From Cryptococcus deneoformans JEC21 (lineage: Eukaryota; Basidiomycota; Tremellomycetes; Tremellales; Cryptococcaceae), in the NCBI RefSeq assembly GCF_000091045.1, contig NC_006686.1, positions 1,547,501 through 1,575,000 on the forward strand: a stretch of 27,500 nucleotides of DNA, read 5' to 3'. Shown piece after piece: positions 1 through 8,420 of the stretch. Position 1 is the stretch's first letter; each line of letters opens with the position of its first letter. A program made the translations under genes and the position numbers. The notes under the pieces were generated by a model. That model saw nothing but the letters and a program-made list of their open reading frames with translations. It was not told where the DNA came from and made no database searches.

Positions 1-732
1 ACCGGTGGATGGCCGCATGTTCGTTGTGCGGCCAAAGCGATGGAGCAGTCATCAACTGTAGCGAATGCGATGTAGAATTCCATGCGTCCTGTGCATGGCA
101 ATCCGGTTTGACGTTGGGGTTTGAATTCAACCTTGTAAGCTCTTTATTAAGTATTTCACGGCACGGTTGATTGATCCATAACTCAGGCGAAACCGGGAAA
201 GTCGCACAACGAGATTGTTGTCAAATTTAAAGACAGCGAAGGTGTTATGAGCGCAGGAGTGTGGTGCAAATCGCATGACCTCAGCGGACGCGTTATTCAT
301 GAGATCTTTGATGTCGAGCCAGATGGTGGTGAAGTGCGTGGGAACAGTATTTAAAGATTTCACTGATGTAAGCATCTACTAACAAGATGTTTTCAGACTG
401 CGTTCCAAGTGTACATCGGCGCCTACAAATCTCCGACTTGGAACTCTGCGTTCCCGCTGTTGCGCAAGGCTAAGCGATTGGAGCTCATCACGCCATCATC
501 GTTGAAGTTAGAAGAAACAGAAACAAACGTAGAAAAGTGCGATCTTTGCGGAGTATCTGATAGCCCAATGTGGCATAAAGACAACGACGGAACCGTACAA
601 TCCGATGCGGCATCCGCTAAAGAACTTCCAAGAGATATGGGAATAGTCCCCAAGACTGCGAAGGATGGACAAGGACGAGAACAACAATTGCGACTGCTCT
701 GCCATTTATGTTGGTTTAAGAACCAAAATTAG
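1..732 (+). CDS. PHD-finger chromatin protein, Snt2-like, C-terminal part (5' end off the window)
   Basis: Three exons join in one frame: 1-134 (codons from base 3), 187-333 and 397-732. The introns are 135-186 (GTAAGC...CAG) and 334-396 (GTGCGT...CAG, with a TACTAAC branch site). The first exon holds a Cys-rich half finger (CSLCG...CSECD...FHASC). The second continues to GVWCKSHDL, which closes an extended PHD (ePHD) finger of the Snt2/BRPF/JADE kind. Downstream is a basic stretch (FPLLRKAKR) and a second Cys pair set, CDLCG...SPMW about 50 residues before LCHLCWFKNQN-stop, resembling a GATA-like zinc ribbon. The family binds histone tails in chromatin complexes. The rest of the protein (BAH, first PHD) would lie to the left. 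Named zinc-finger genes of the Cryptococcus MAT locus (ZNF1, RUM1) are candidates, but I cannot assign one from this fragment. Convergent with PRT1; the stops are 127 bp apart. Confidence 0.72.
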
Positions 733-859
733 CCCCAAGTACATCGTATTTCTTATTGATTGATGAATAGGCGGTAGTAATGCACAAGCACTAACAGATA
801 GCAGATTCAGGGATAGACAATTTGTTACAAAAAAGATGCATCATACGAGACCACTGAAG

Positions 860-2767
860 TTACATCGACAATTCCTCAGTCTCATCGATAAGTTCTTCGA
901 CCCACTCCTCAACCCGTGCCTCCTGCCCTTTAACATCGATCTTTGCCTTTGACTTGCCTCTGTTCTCGCGTTCAAAAGCCAGCCTGTCGTTGTTCCTAGT
1001 CCTCCAAGCATTCCACTCGCCGATCTCTCTGCGACGCTGGGCGAGCTTCTCGGCACTCCCTCGGTTCTCCTCCGCAGCATCTTCTTCATCAAACTGTCGC
1101 GAATATTCTCGAAGTTCCTTTCTGACCTTCTTAATCTGATCCTTACTAAGCAGCGTAGGAGGACGAGGCCGCCAAAGGAACTGCTTGAAACGATCCCGTG
1201 ATTCGTGCAGAAGTTGTTGACCTTTGAAATCCCAAATAGAAAAGCCAGGCTCAGGCTGTAAAGTATATTAGATTAATAATCCTGACAGCAACAATTATCA
1301 CTCACGGACTGTCGCCATGTAGATGCAGAAGTCGCAATGTACCGTCCACTAGGATCCCAAGCAATCTCTGTGATGCCGTAATGTTCCCCAGTGCCCAACA
1401 TAGTTACGTTAGCCCCAAGCTCAGCAGCCTCTCGCCTTTCGTCGATAGTGAAGTCAAGGTCCCAGAATTCGATATCATACTTGCTGGACGATCCTATGGT
1501 GGCCAATGCGATATGACGACCCTTGGGTGACCAGACGAGAGTATTGGCCATTTTGCTGTCAAGATGTTTAATTGCGATGAAATCTCCCTTCTTGGAATCA
1601 AGCTGATAGAAATCGATGCTGTACTTGGTCGACGCCCCTGAGACCGATGGAAGATTTGTTTCTGCTTGGAGAACGATGGCAAAGCGAGTGCCCGAAGGCT
1701 CCCATGCAAATTGCGGAACGTAATCTGGAGACAGAGGTCAGCTGCCTCAATTAACAAGCTCTAACTGGATGAACATGCCTTTAAATTCAAGAACCTCCAC
1801 AGGGTAATCTTTCTCGCGCATGCGGAAAATTTCTAAATTGCACGAAGTTGCCTTTTTGGATTTGGCCTTTCGAGCATGGCGATCAACCTTTACACAAAGG
1901 AAATCACCTTGACTCTGCCAATAGAATTTACACTGGGATAGAGAAAAATCAGCAAGTTGATATCACGCTAATAATGACACGTACTTCAGAGACATTAAAC
2001 AGGTTCTTTGATCTCAAGATCGTCCGGCTTGGTACAGCCATTATGTTCACTCTAGCGGGCTGATTCTGAGCTTCAGGGGTCCAGAAGGCTAGAACACACT
2101 CCTTTCCCTTTCCTTCTTGTCTCGCTATCAAATCCTTCTGGCTCATAGGACACCATTCAAAGTCTTGTACCCCCTCGATTTTGATACTCTTTCTATCCAA
2201 CAATCCCATAGTGGGCAGTTCATACACTGAAATCCCCGCGCCGACATTGCACTTAGCGATATACGAGTCATCCGCAGACCACTTGAAGGTTGGCCACGAC
2301 ATGCGGGATTGAGTATCATCTACCCCAATTGCAGATTTATCACCAGGGAATGTCCGAAGAACACGTGTCGTCTTGATGTCCCAAATGACATACTGGTTTC
2401 CTTCGTCTTCAGGACCGAAAGTGTCTCGCAGAGCTGCATTGGGATGATTCTCATAATTTGGAAGAGGATCTTCTGACCAGGTAACGAGATAATTCTCGCA
2501 GGGGGAAAATTGGATAAGCCGAACATTGGGGTGAGTGAATCTGAGCACATTGACGCCAATGGGTCCATCGAGTTTGGGACCGGACCATAGGGCAACGCCA
2601 ACACGATGAAGCGAAGCCAAGTAGGTTCCCATGGTGGACCACTGTAGGTACAACTCACCCCATTTCTAAATTTAAGCTGTCAACATCATGACAACCAAAC
2701 TGATGATTAACAGATACAAATCAGACCCACACTGTTCTTCACAGGTTTACCGTCGGGCCCCTTTAAT

Positions 2768-2813
<46 letters not shown>

Positions 2814-3070
2814 TTTCCCAGAAGGTTACATACTGGTCTCTCCCAGCAATATCCCCAAGCCAATTTCGCAAGTAATCCTGATAAAATGTTAGTCGCTTCC
2901 GACAGCATAAGACAGTTACCAAACTTCACCTTCTCAATATACTCCTTTTCTTTCCAGCCCGATGGCAGATCGCCCTCTCCAACAGGCATACTGGCGAAGC
3001 GTTGAATGTCTCCAAATCGATTTACGTGCAGCACGTTTTTACCAAAGGATACACCGTCGAGAGTGTGGAC

Positions 3071-3111
<41 letters not shown>

Positions 3112-3441
3112 CGAAACTATTGGAAAAGAGAAGTCAACATATATAATGAAACAGGAATTGACGATCCGGTACCCTTTGTTAGTACCAGCTGCTGCGTTCC
3201 AAGGCATGTCTATACTTTCCTCCTCGATGGGCGCGCCCACTTTGGCGAATGTCTGTCTCAATCGCTCCAACAGTCTCTGCTTCTTACTACCGTCTACGAT
3301 AGGAATGTTGTCGACGACCAACATCGTCTCAAAGCCCTTCTGGGCGGTCACAGCATACCTAAAATGGTGGTGAATCAGTCAAATCCATGGTCACAAAAGG
3401 TCGCAATCATTTGATGGAGATCACGCACTTTTCCTCAATGT

Positions 3442-3472
<31 letters not shown>

Positions 3473-3520
3473 CTCACGCTGCTCATCTTCTGAAAAATAG
3501 TCTAGGTCGGCGGCGGACAT
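860..3520 (-). CDS. PRT1: Eukaryotic translation initiation factor 3 subunit B (eIF3b/Prt1)
   Basis: Scaffold subunit of eIF3, which recruits the 43S pre-initiation complex to mRNA in the cytoplasm. Start: ATG at 3520 gives [20 protein letters not shown]. Exon 2 opens an N-terminal RRM ([14 protein letters not shown], then [18 protein letters not shown] across an intron). It is followed by [20 protein letters not shown] and a WD/beta-propeller eIF2A-like domain ([56 protein letters not shown]). The C-terminus is the charged helical tail ([20 protein letters not shown]) ending in EELSM-stop at 860. Introns on the minus strand: 3359-3428, 3117-3173, 2878-2929, 2666-2732, 1933-1984, 1725-1778 (GC-AG, see findings) and about 1257-1306. 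The product is roughly 740 aa, normal for fungi, with no break. This essential gene is a known resident of the Cryptococcus MAT locus. The promoter must lie above 3520. Confidence 0.95.
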
Positions 3521-4282
3521 CTTGGAAGCTGGATAGTGAAGCGAAGTAGAAGATGAAAGAGAGATGATCAACGAGGCTCAATACTTTTTAGTTTCAGTTT
3601 AAGGACAAAAGATCCCAAATAGTCGGCAGTATGCGGCATTATTACTCGCCAAAATATGTGGCAGACCAAGTTACACTGTTGCTGGCTGGCATGAAAGTCG
3701 GTCTTTTTACGAGAATGTACGCCAGCCATTTGTTTGCGTTGATACCCAGTAACAAGATTACATGGTCTGTGATGTTGCTGAAATTTTCTCTTGATCACTT
3801 ATCTTCCTGAAGAAAGCAAATGATGTGACGGGCAAGAAGGATGGCTCTTGATACTCGTCCTACGGAGAAGAGAATGAGTACGCATCATATTACAATTCTA
3901 ATTGTCACGCCTTATTAATGAACGACTGTCAATCGTAAGCTCATAATCACTAATAATACATTCCACCCATAAGAGGAATCAAAAACATCCCGTGTAAGTA
4001 CTACCGTGCCTACCACTCCATCCAGACCATTTCGTCTGGCTTTTCATTCGTCGGAGGGGCCATTGATCATTTCAGTTGGCCGTTTTGTTCGATTTTCCAC
4101 AGCAGTACTGGTTGCATCTATTATTACTGGTATGGTCCATCTCGTTCGTTGCCAGCGGTTCTGATGAACGAGCCAATTTGTGTGGCATACAGGTTTCATT
4201 AACAGGCAGTAGTAGGTAGTGGTGTCATGTCACGTGGCTATCGCCGCTCGACCTCCCAAAAAATAATCTCCGCCCTACCTTT
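3521..4282. other. Intergenic DNA upstream of PRT1
   Basis: Contains the presumed PRT1 promoter on the minus strand. Reading frames here are short and show no domain or splice pattern I recognise. I see no RNA gene. The stretch ends at the left flank of the TIR element at 4283. Confidence 0.5.
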
Positions 4283-4633
4283 GGGCCTGTTCGGCAACTT
4301 CTTGCGCGTTTCAAAAAATTTCTGTGACTTTCAGAAGGGTATGAGTTTTTGCTGTGACCAGTGATTTGACTTTCTCCCGGGACCAAAAATCTGAATCGAA
4401 CCGTGCGCGTACCTGGTGACTTTGACTGGTGAGTTTGGCCTTTTTTCAAACTCGCCTCAAAATCGAGGTGAGTTTGTCCGGTGATTTTGGGACAAAAGTC
4501 ATACTCGACGCCGAACAGGACGAAAGCGTCAAAGTCACGGCGGTGATCTCACGTCGTGACTTTTTTGGACGGAATCAAATTTGGCTGGTGACTTTGGCAA
4601 AGTCATCACTTTTCGCGGTTGCCGAACAGGCCC
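4283..4633. mobile_element. 351-bp MITE-like element with 16-bp terminal inverted repeats
   Basis: The left end reads GGGCCTGTTCGGCAAC (4283-4298), and its exact reverse complement closes the element at 4618-4633. The flanking octamers CTACCTTT (4275-4282) and TTACCTTC (4634-4641) share TACCTT and differ at the two outer bases. That fits a worn 8-bp target-site duplication of the hAT superfamily. The interior repeats GTGACTTTG/GTGAGTTTG motifs in both orientations and has no credible ORF, so it would be non-autonomous. The family is inferred from TIR and TSD length only. Confidence 0.72.
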
Positions 4634-5289
4634 TTACCTTCTTTATCCGTACTCATTCTTAACCATTTCCTTTCCTTGTCAGCATGGTTATGGCTATGAC
4701 CCTTCCTTATTCCGCTTCAGTCCGCGTCCGAGCATACCTCATTATCTACGGCCGCGGCCTTGTTCATCAGTCTTCGAGAGGGCAAGGAGATACACGGAGA
4801 TAAAGAAATCGTCAACCTTCTACAAGCTTCTTTGCTACAGAGTTCCGACGACGCAGATAGATGTGGAACTGGTTAATGTGAGAACGAGGAGTCAGCAGAG
4901 GTTGAGATGTGTATGACTGCCATTTCATAGTTGTAAGTACTCGTCGATCCACTATTGTTGTCCTCTCCTCTCATTACCTTCCGTCCTCCTCACTTATCCG
5001 TTGAAGGCTATTGCTGGAAGAGATAGCCCTCTGACAAGTCCGTGAAATTGCAGCTGCATCTGTGTCCTCGAGGAAGCTGGAAAGCACCCTATGCTACTTT
5101 AGTTGTGTTCTCGATCGTTCGTCTACAGTTGTACTTGTAGCATTAAGTTTGAAGCTTGGGATGTGATGCTAAAGTGTCACAGGCGTCACGTCTCAGTCAG
5201 CGTAGCTGCGCGGCGCTCAACTCGGATGATGTAGGACTCGACAATAGAAAGTAAAGGTATCTAGTCTAGCAGAGCTAGATGGAGGAATT
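4634..5289. other. Intergenic DNA, no gene recognised
   Basis: Pyrimidine-rich stretches (around 4650-5000) and scattered GTAAGT/CAG pairs are present. I cannot assemble a reading frame with recognisable protein character on either strand. It could include transcribed non-coding sequence, but nothing in the bases proves it. Confidence 0.4.
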
Positions 5290-5375
5290 GCCAGGCTGAC
5301 GAAACAGAATCTGGACTTATGAGGAACGAATAGCCAGGCCTGAAGGAACAGGAGCTGGACTAATGAGCCTCGAGC
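5290..5375. repeat. Diverged 43-bp tandem duplication
   Basis: Two adjacent units begin GCCAGGCTGA (5290) and GCCAGGCCTGA (5333). Each continues through an AACAG, then CTGGACT, then ATGAG framework with several substitutions. The second unit runs into the left arm of the pheromone-promoter inverted repeat (from 5366). Confidence 0.55.
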
Positions 5376-5554
5376 TTTTTGTATGCCATTGCACTGTGGT
5401 GAGGGCACCCGGTAATACTTTGATGATAATTTAAGAGCTTGCCGAAAAACAATAAAGAACTACATATCCTGCCGGAGAACAATAGAACATTTTGAAAGCC
5501 TTTGCCGATTAAACAAAAAGACACATTAAACAAAAAGACACTCGGCGCTGATGC
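5366..5554 (-). repeat. Left arm of the pheromone-promoter inverted repeat (decayed promoter copy)
   Basis: This 189-bp arm is the reverse complement of 5637-5807. It is 18 bp longer because it carries a 17-bp tandem duplication (ATTAAACAAAAAGACAC at 5508-5524 and again at 5525-5541) plus a 1-bp insertion. Read on the minus strand it is a pheromone promoter copy with faults: the TATA box is TACAAAAAG instead of TATAAAAAG, and one response element reads TTTATTGTTT (5447-5456) instead of ending in TTC. The other element is intact (TCTATTGTTC, 5477-5486). The sequence beyond it on the minus strand holds no pheromone ORF. Confidence 0.9.
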
Positions 5555-5687
5555 CAAAGAAACAATGAAAGAGAGAGGCCTTTTACGCTTTTTGCAGATT
5601 CCGCCAAAACCTAAGTTTTCTTTTGTTGTTTCTCCAGCATCAGCGCCGAGTGTCTTTTTGTTTAATCGGCAAAGGCTTTCAAAATGT

Positions 5688-5697
5688 TCTATTGTTC
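5688..5697 (+). promoter_or_regulatory. Pheromone-response element, TCTATTGTTC
   Basis: Exact match to YYYATTGTTC, the element I recall as the target of the HMG-box factor Mat2 in Cryptococcus pheromone-induced genes. It lies 199 bp upstream of the MFalpha start codon and is followed by TCCGGCA, as in the second copy (TTCGGCA). Confidence 0.75.
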
Positions 5698-5716
5698 TCC
5701 GGCAGGATATGTAGTT

Positions 5717-5726
5717 CTTATTGTTC
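5717..5726 (+). promoter_or_regulatory. Pheromone-response element, CTTATTGTTC
   Basis: Second exact YYYATTGTTC match, 29 bp after the first, in the same orientation and with the same trailing YCGGCA context. Paired spacing suggests cooperative HMG-factor binding; that is inference. Confidence 0.75.
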
Positions 5727-5789
5727 TTCGGCAAGCTCTCAAATTATCATCAAAGTATTACCCGGTGCCCTCACCACAGTGCAATGGCA

Positions 5790-5798
5790 TATAAAAAG
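5790..5798 (+). promoter_or_regulatory. TATA box of MFalpha
   Basis: TATAAAAAG lies 97 bp between its end and the ATG at 5896, downstream of both response elements. A CT/CA-rich leader follows, typical of highly expressed fungal genes. Confidence 0.75.
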
Positions 5799-5895
5799 CT
5801 CGAGGCTTCCCCCTTTTTCTCGCTCATTAGACAGCAACTCAATCCTCACTACCGACCAGCAACCAACCATCGCTACTCCACAACCAGTTACAATA

Positions 5896-6012
5896 ATGGA
5901 CGCCTTCACTGCCATCTTCACCACCTTCACTTCTGCCGCCACTTCCTCTTCTGAAGCTCCTCGCAACCAGGAGGCCCACCCTGGTGGCATGACCCTTTGT
6001 GTCATCGCCTAG
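5896..6012 (+). CDS. MFalpha: Mating pheromone precursor, alpha type (farnesylated lipopeptide)
   Basis: A complete 38-codon ORF with no intron. It starts MDAFTAIFTTF, has a Ser/Thr/Ala-rich leader, then APRNQEAHPGGMT, and ends LCVIA-stop. The terminal CVIA is a CaaX box: the Cys would be farnesylated, VIA removed and the Cys carboxymethylated. Processing at Asn-Gln would release the lipopeptide that starts QEAHPGG, which I recall as the Cryptococcus MATalpha pheromone. The peptide is exported without a signal sequence by a Ste6-type ABC transporter and sensed by Ste3 on the opposite mating type. The promoter has a TATA box and two pheromone-response elements within an inverted repeat. Cryptococcus alpha strains usually carry several nearly identical copies; this is the only intact one in the window, so its copy number cannot be given. 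Confidence 0.95.
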   Translation: MDAFTAIFTTFTSAATSSSEAPRNQEAHPGGMTLCVIA

Positions 6013-6592
6013 ACCCAACGTCCCCTCTGCACGCGCGTGTTAGTCGCTATTCTACTTTGCAAAGCATTACGAAGTTGCTCATATTTAATCATAGCTGGTA
6101 TTCGCATCATATCGCAAGACTAGGTCGAAGCATATCGTCGGACAGATGGTAACGAAGCGTATGGGACTTGTTTAGATGGTATTGACATCATGTATAAATA
6201 TAAAGTAGTCCATTTAGACAAATAAGAACGAAAGAAACAGTGGTCCAAAAGCATCATATCTACCATCCAGCAGATCAATCCCTCGGTTTCAGGGAGACAA
6301 AATATACAAACAGAATCTAACTTATCTTTATATATTAATATTCCCCGTGTCACCTTTGAAAATTTCCTCACTTTTCGCCTTCGTTCTCATCCGTGACCCC
6401 CACAACCTCCCATTCAACCGCCACCGTTACGTAGACGAAAATCGTCTCTACATGTCTATACCCTTTTCAGACGTGCATGCATCGAACCATGGACATGAAA
6501 AACGTCGCCAAAAAAAATCGTGACCGTGCCTGAAGGCATGGATTTTTTTTTTTCATATGCATGGCGGATATCGCCGCCGCCCCGGTTTCATT
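6013..6592. other. 3' region of MFalpha and intergenic DNA
   Basis: The first 100-200 bp should be the pheromone 3' UTR. The rest is AT-rich with homopolymer T tracts (around 6541-6553). No reading frame with recognisable protein content was found. Confidence 0.4.
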
Positions 6593-6956
6593 AGGGAAGC
6601 TCACGATGCGATTTTTTTTCAAAAATCGTCGATTTTTGGCGCTTAATTAACCATCGATTTTCCATCGATTTTTGATCGATTTTTGTTAATAATCCTAATT
6701 ACAAAAAAATCGATTAAAAAAAAATCGACCTTTTGACATCGATTTTCTATCGATTTTTGCCTGATGTCATGACATGGAACTTCTCGCTTTTTCTGGAGAT
6801 TTGAACCTCTGGTCATCTCTTTGTAGACGGAGATTTACCTAACTCCGAGGTCCAGAAATCGGTTTGAAATTATTAACGTCACCTGGGCCACTCACAGCTA
6901 AATCGCCGATTTTTATAAAAATCGATTAGAAAAAAAATCGCACCGTGAGCTTCCCT
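6593..6956. mobile_element. 364-bp MITE with AGGGAAGCTCACG termini
   Basis: The left end AGGGAAGCTCACGATGCGAT is matched by the reverse complement of the right end (ATCGCACCGTGAGCTTCCCT) with one mismatch. The similarity continues into poly-T/poly-A. A 3-bp direct repeat ATT flanks both sides (6590-6592 and 6957-6959), which fits a Harbinger/PIF-like or related family. The left half is packed with ATCGATTTTT units in both orientations, so it should fold strongly. There is no ORF; it is non-autonomous. Confidence 0.75.
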
Positions 6957-7287
6957 ATTCGTCGTCGTTCGTGGAATAACCTTCCGTTTCTAGAACTTCC
7001 TTTACGTTTCTTCTTCTGTTATACGTATCTTCTCATGCCACGGATTCCTGGACCTTCTACTGCACTATAAACTGCTTTAACTGCCTTTATTCCGCTAAAA
7101 CGCACCTATCCCGACGACTCCTCTTTCCATCCCCTGTCCCTAAACACCCTGGAGACCCGCCTTCTTCAACTGTACCTCCTCAGTCACACTCATCCAACCG
7201 TCACCGTCCTCCAAATCCTCTCCCTGGCGGTGACGTGCCCCCGAGTTTTATGGCCCCTCGAACCAAACAACAAACAGCAATCGCCAT

Positions 7288-8420
7288 AACTTGGCTGCCT
7301 GTGACGTATTATGCCCAAAATATCATGTTAGATTTTGGATAGACGAGCATGCGGATGGCGACCGGAAGTGGCAAAGCTCTCCAGCTGCTAACCCTACAAT
7401 ACATGATGTGCCAATGAAGCTGTACAGCTACCTCTGCCTACAGATCCTGAACCTGAACTTTACGAGCTAAGCTTTCGACCAGTAATTCGGAAGGTACGCC
7501 TCCCTTCTACCCAGTCCCCTTGATCATACCTCTGTGAAATCACCTAGAATGCAGCCGGCTTCAGAAGCGACCTTCGCAGCTATAACCGCGCTTTGGCTAT
7601 GCCGTCTATTGGCTTCAAACATCGACATCAATCCGTCTGGGGACTCAAAGGCATTCGATCTGTTACCCATTTGCAGCCGAGTCTTATCATCTCATCAGAT
7701 TCCTTTTGTCTGCGCCTGGAGACGCCTCTATTTATGCTCAGGTCGGTATGTCCGAACTTAACGAAGATAGCAGAGTCCAGCAACTTAACAGAATTGAAAT
7801 GCCTTCAACTACTGTGATCGGCCTTAACGAAGATAGCAGAGTCCACCAACTTGACAGAGTTGAAATGCCGTCAACTACTGTGATCGGCAATCCTCAGGCG
7901 GATTCAGCAGATGTCGCTGTGTGTAGATTTTTATATCAAATAACTCCTAACAGTTAAGGCAAGACTGCAGCGAGAGCCTCATGTAAGTGCGTTTTACTTC
8001 ACAGTTGTATAATATAGCTAACGTTTCCGCTGTAGGCAAATCCGCTCACGCCTACTAAACCCGAAACAACATGATCATCGTCGATACAATCTCCCTACAG
8101 TGGATGACGTCGCGGCTACCATGCAAGCTCTGAAATAGAACCTAGCAGCGGCCGTGGGACCATACAGGAAACCTATGGAAGTAAAAAATCTCAACGTGTG
8201 AGCGAGAAAAGCCGCCACTTTTTACACCTCCATTTCATTCTGATTTATCACCAGCGAGGGAGAATATGGATGGTATTCCTAGATCCCATCTCGCTGAAGG
8301 GCGTAACTACCCATCATCAATTATAGAACTCACATCCTCTGCTAACATCGTCATTTCAGGATGAGGCAGGAACGGTACAAAAAGTCCCTATGGAGCAATC
8401 CTATGCCTTACGGTCTTATT
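7288..8420 (+). pseudogene. Decayed Helitron replicase-helicase (N-terminal part)
   Basis: Successive translated pieces in order resemble the N-terminal half of Helitron proteins. They are a CxxxC/WIDE segment (NLAACDVLCPKYHVRFWIDE, from 7288), VQLPLPTDPEPELYEL (about 7418), FRSDLRSYNRALAMPSIG (7560 on), YHLIRFLLSAPGDASIYAQ (about 7680-7740), HDHRRYNLPTVDDVAATM (about 8068-8125) and EGEYGWY (about 8255-8275). They lie in different frames. Some changes of frame can be explained by introns (for example GTAAGT...GCTGTAG at about 7984-8036), others need frameshifts. A stop follows MQALK. The Rep HUH motif and helicase are not visible. This is an eroded, non-functional remnant; the assignment rests on remembered family motifs. 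Confidence 0.55.
7757..7888 (+). repeat. Two 66-bp tandem repeats inside the Helitron remnant
   Basis: The copies are 7757-7822 and 7823-7888, identical at 62 of 66 positions. Both are open in one frame and encode LNEDSRV..L.R.EMPSTTVIG, a 22-residue unit. All four differences are single-base changes. Confidence 0.85.

Larger units (their letters stand above)
5637..5807 (+). promoter_or_regulatory. Right arm of the inverted repeat: functional MFalpha promoter
   Basis: This 171-bp arm matches the reverse complement of 5366-5554 with about four substitutions apart from the two length differences. It ends 88 bp before the pheromone ATG. It carries two pheromone-response elements and a TATA box in the correct orientation. 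The loop between the arms (5555-5636) is unrelated except for partial similarity next to GCATCAGCGCC. Confidence 0.85.

Noticed and set aside
5217..5365. Second, divergent pheromone gene on the minus strand
   Set aside because: I read the minus strand beyond the left arm and found neither the MDAF start nor any short ORF ending in a CaaX box.
5360..5734. 124-codon minus-strand ORF across the promoter inverted repeat
   Set aside because: It spans both arms and the loop, its mirrored parts repeat the same peptide words on both strands, and it has no domain. It is a by-product of the repeat.
6600..6780. CRISPR-like short repeats
   Set aside because: The ATCGATTTTT words are irregularly spaced, in both orientations, within a TIR-bounded element in a eukaryote.
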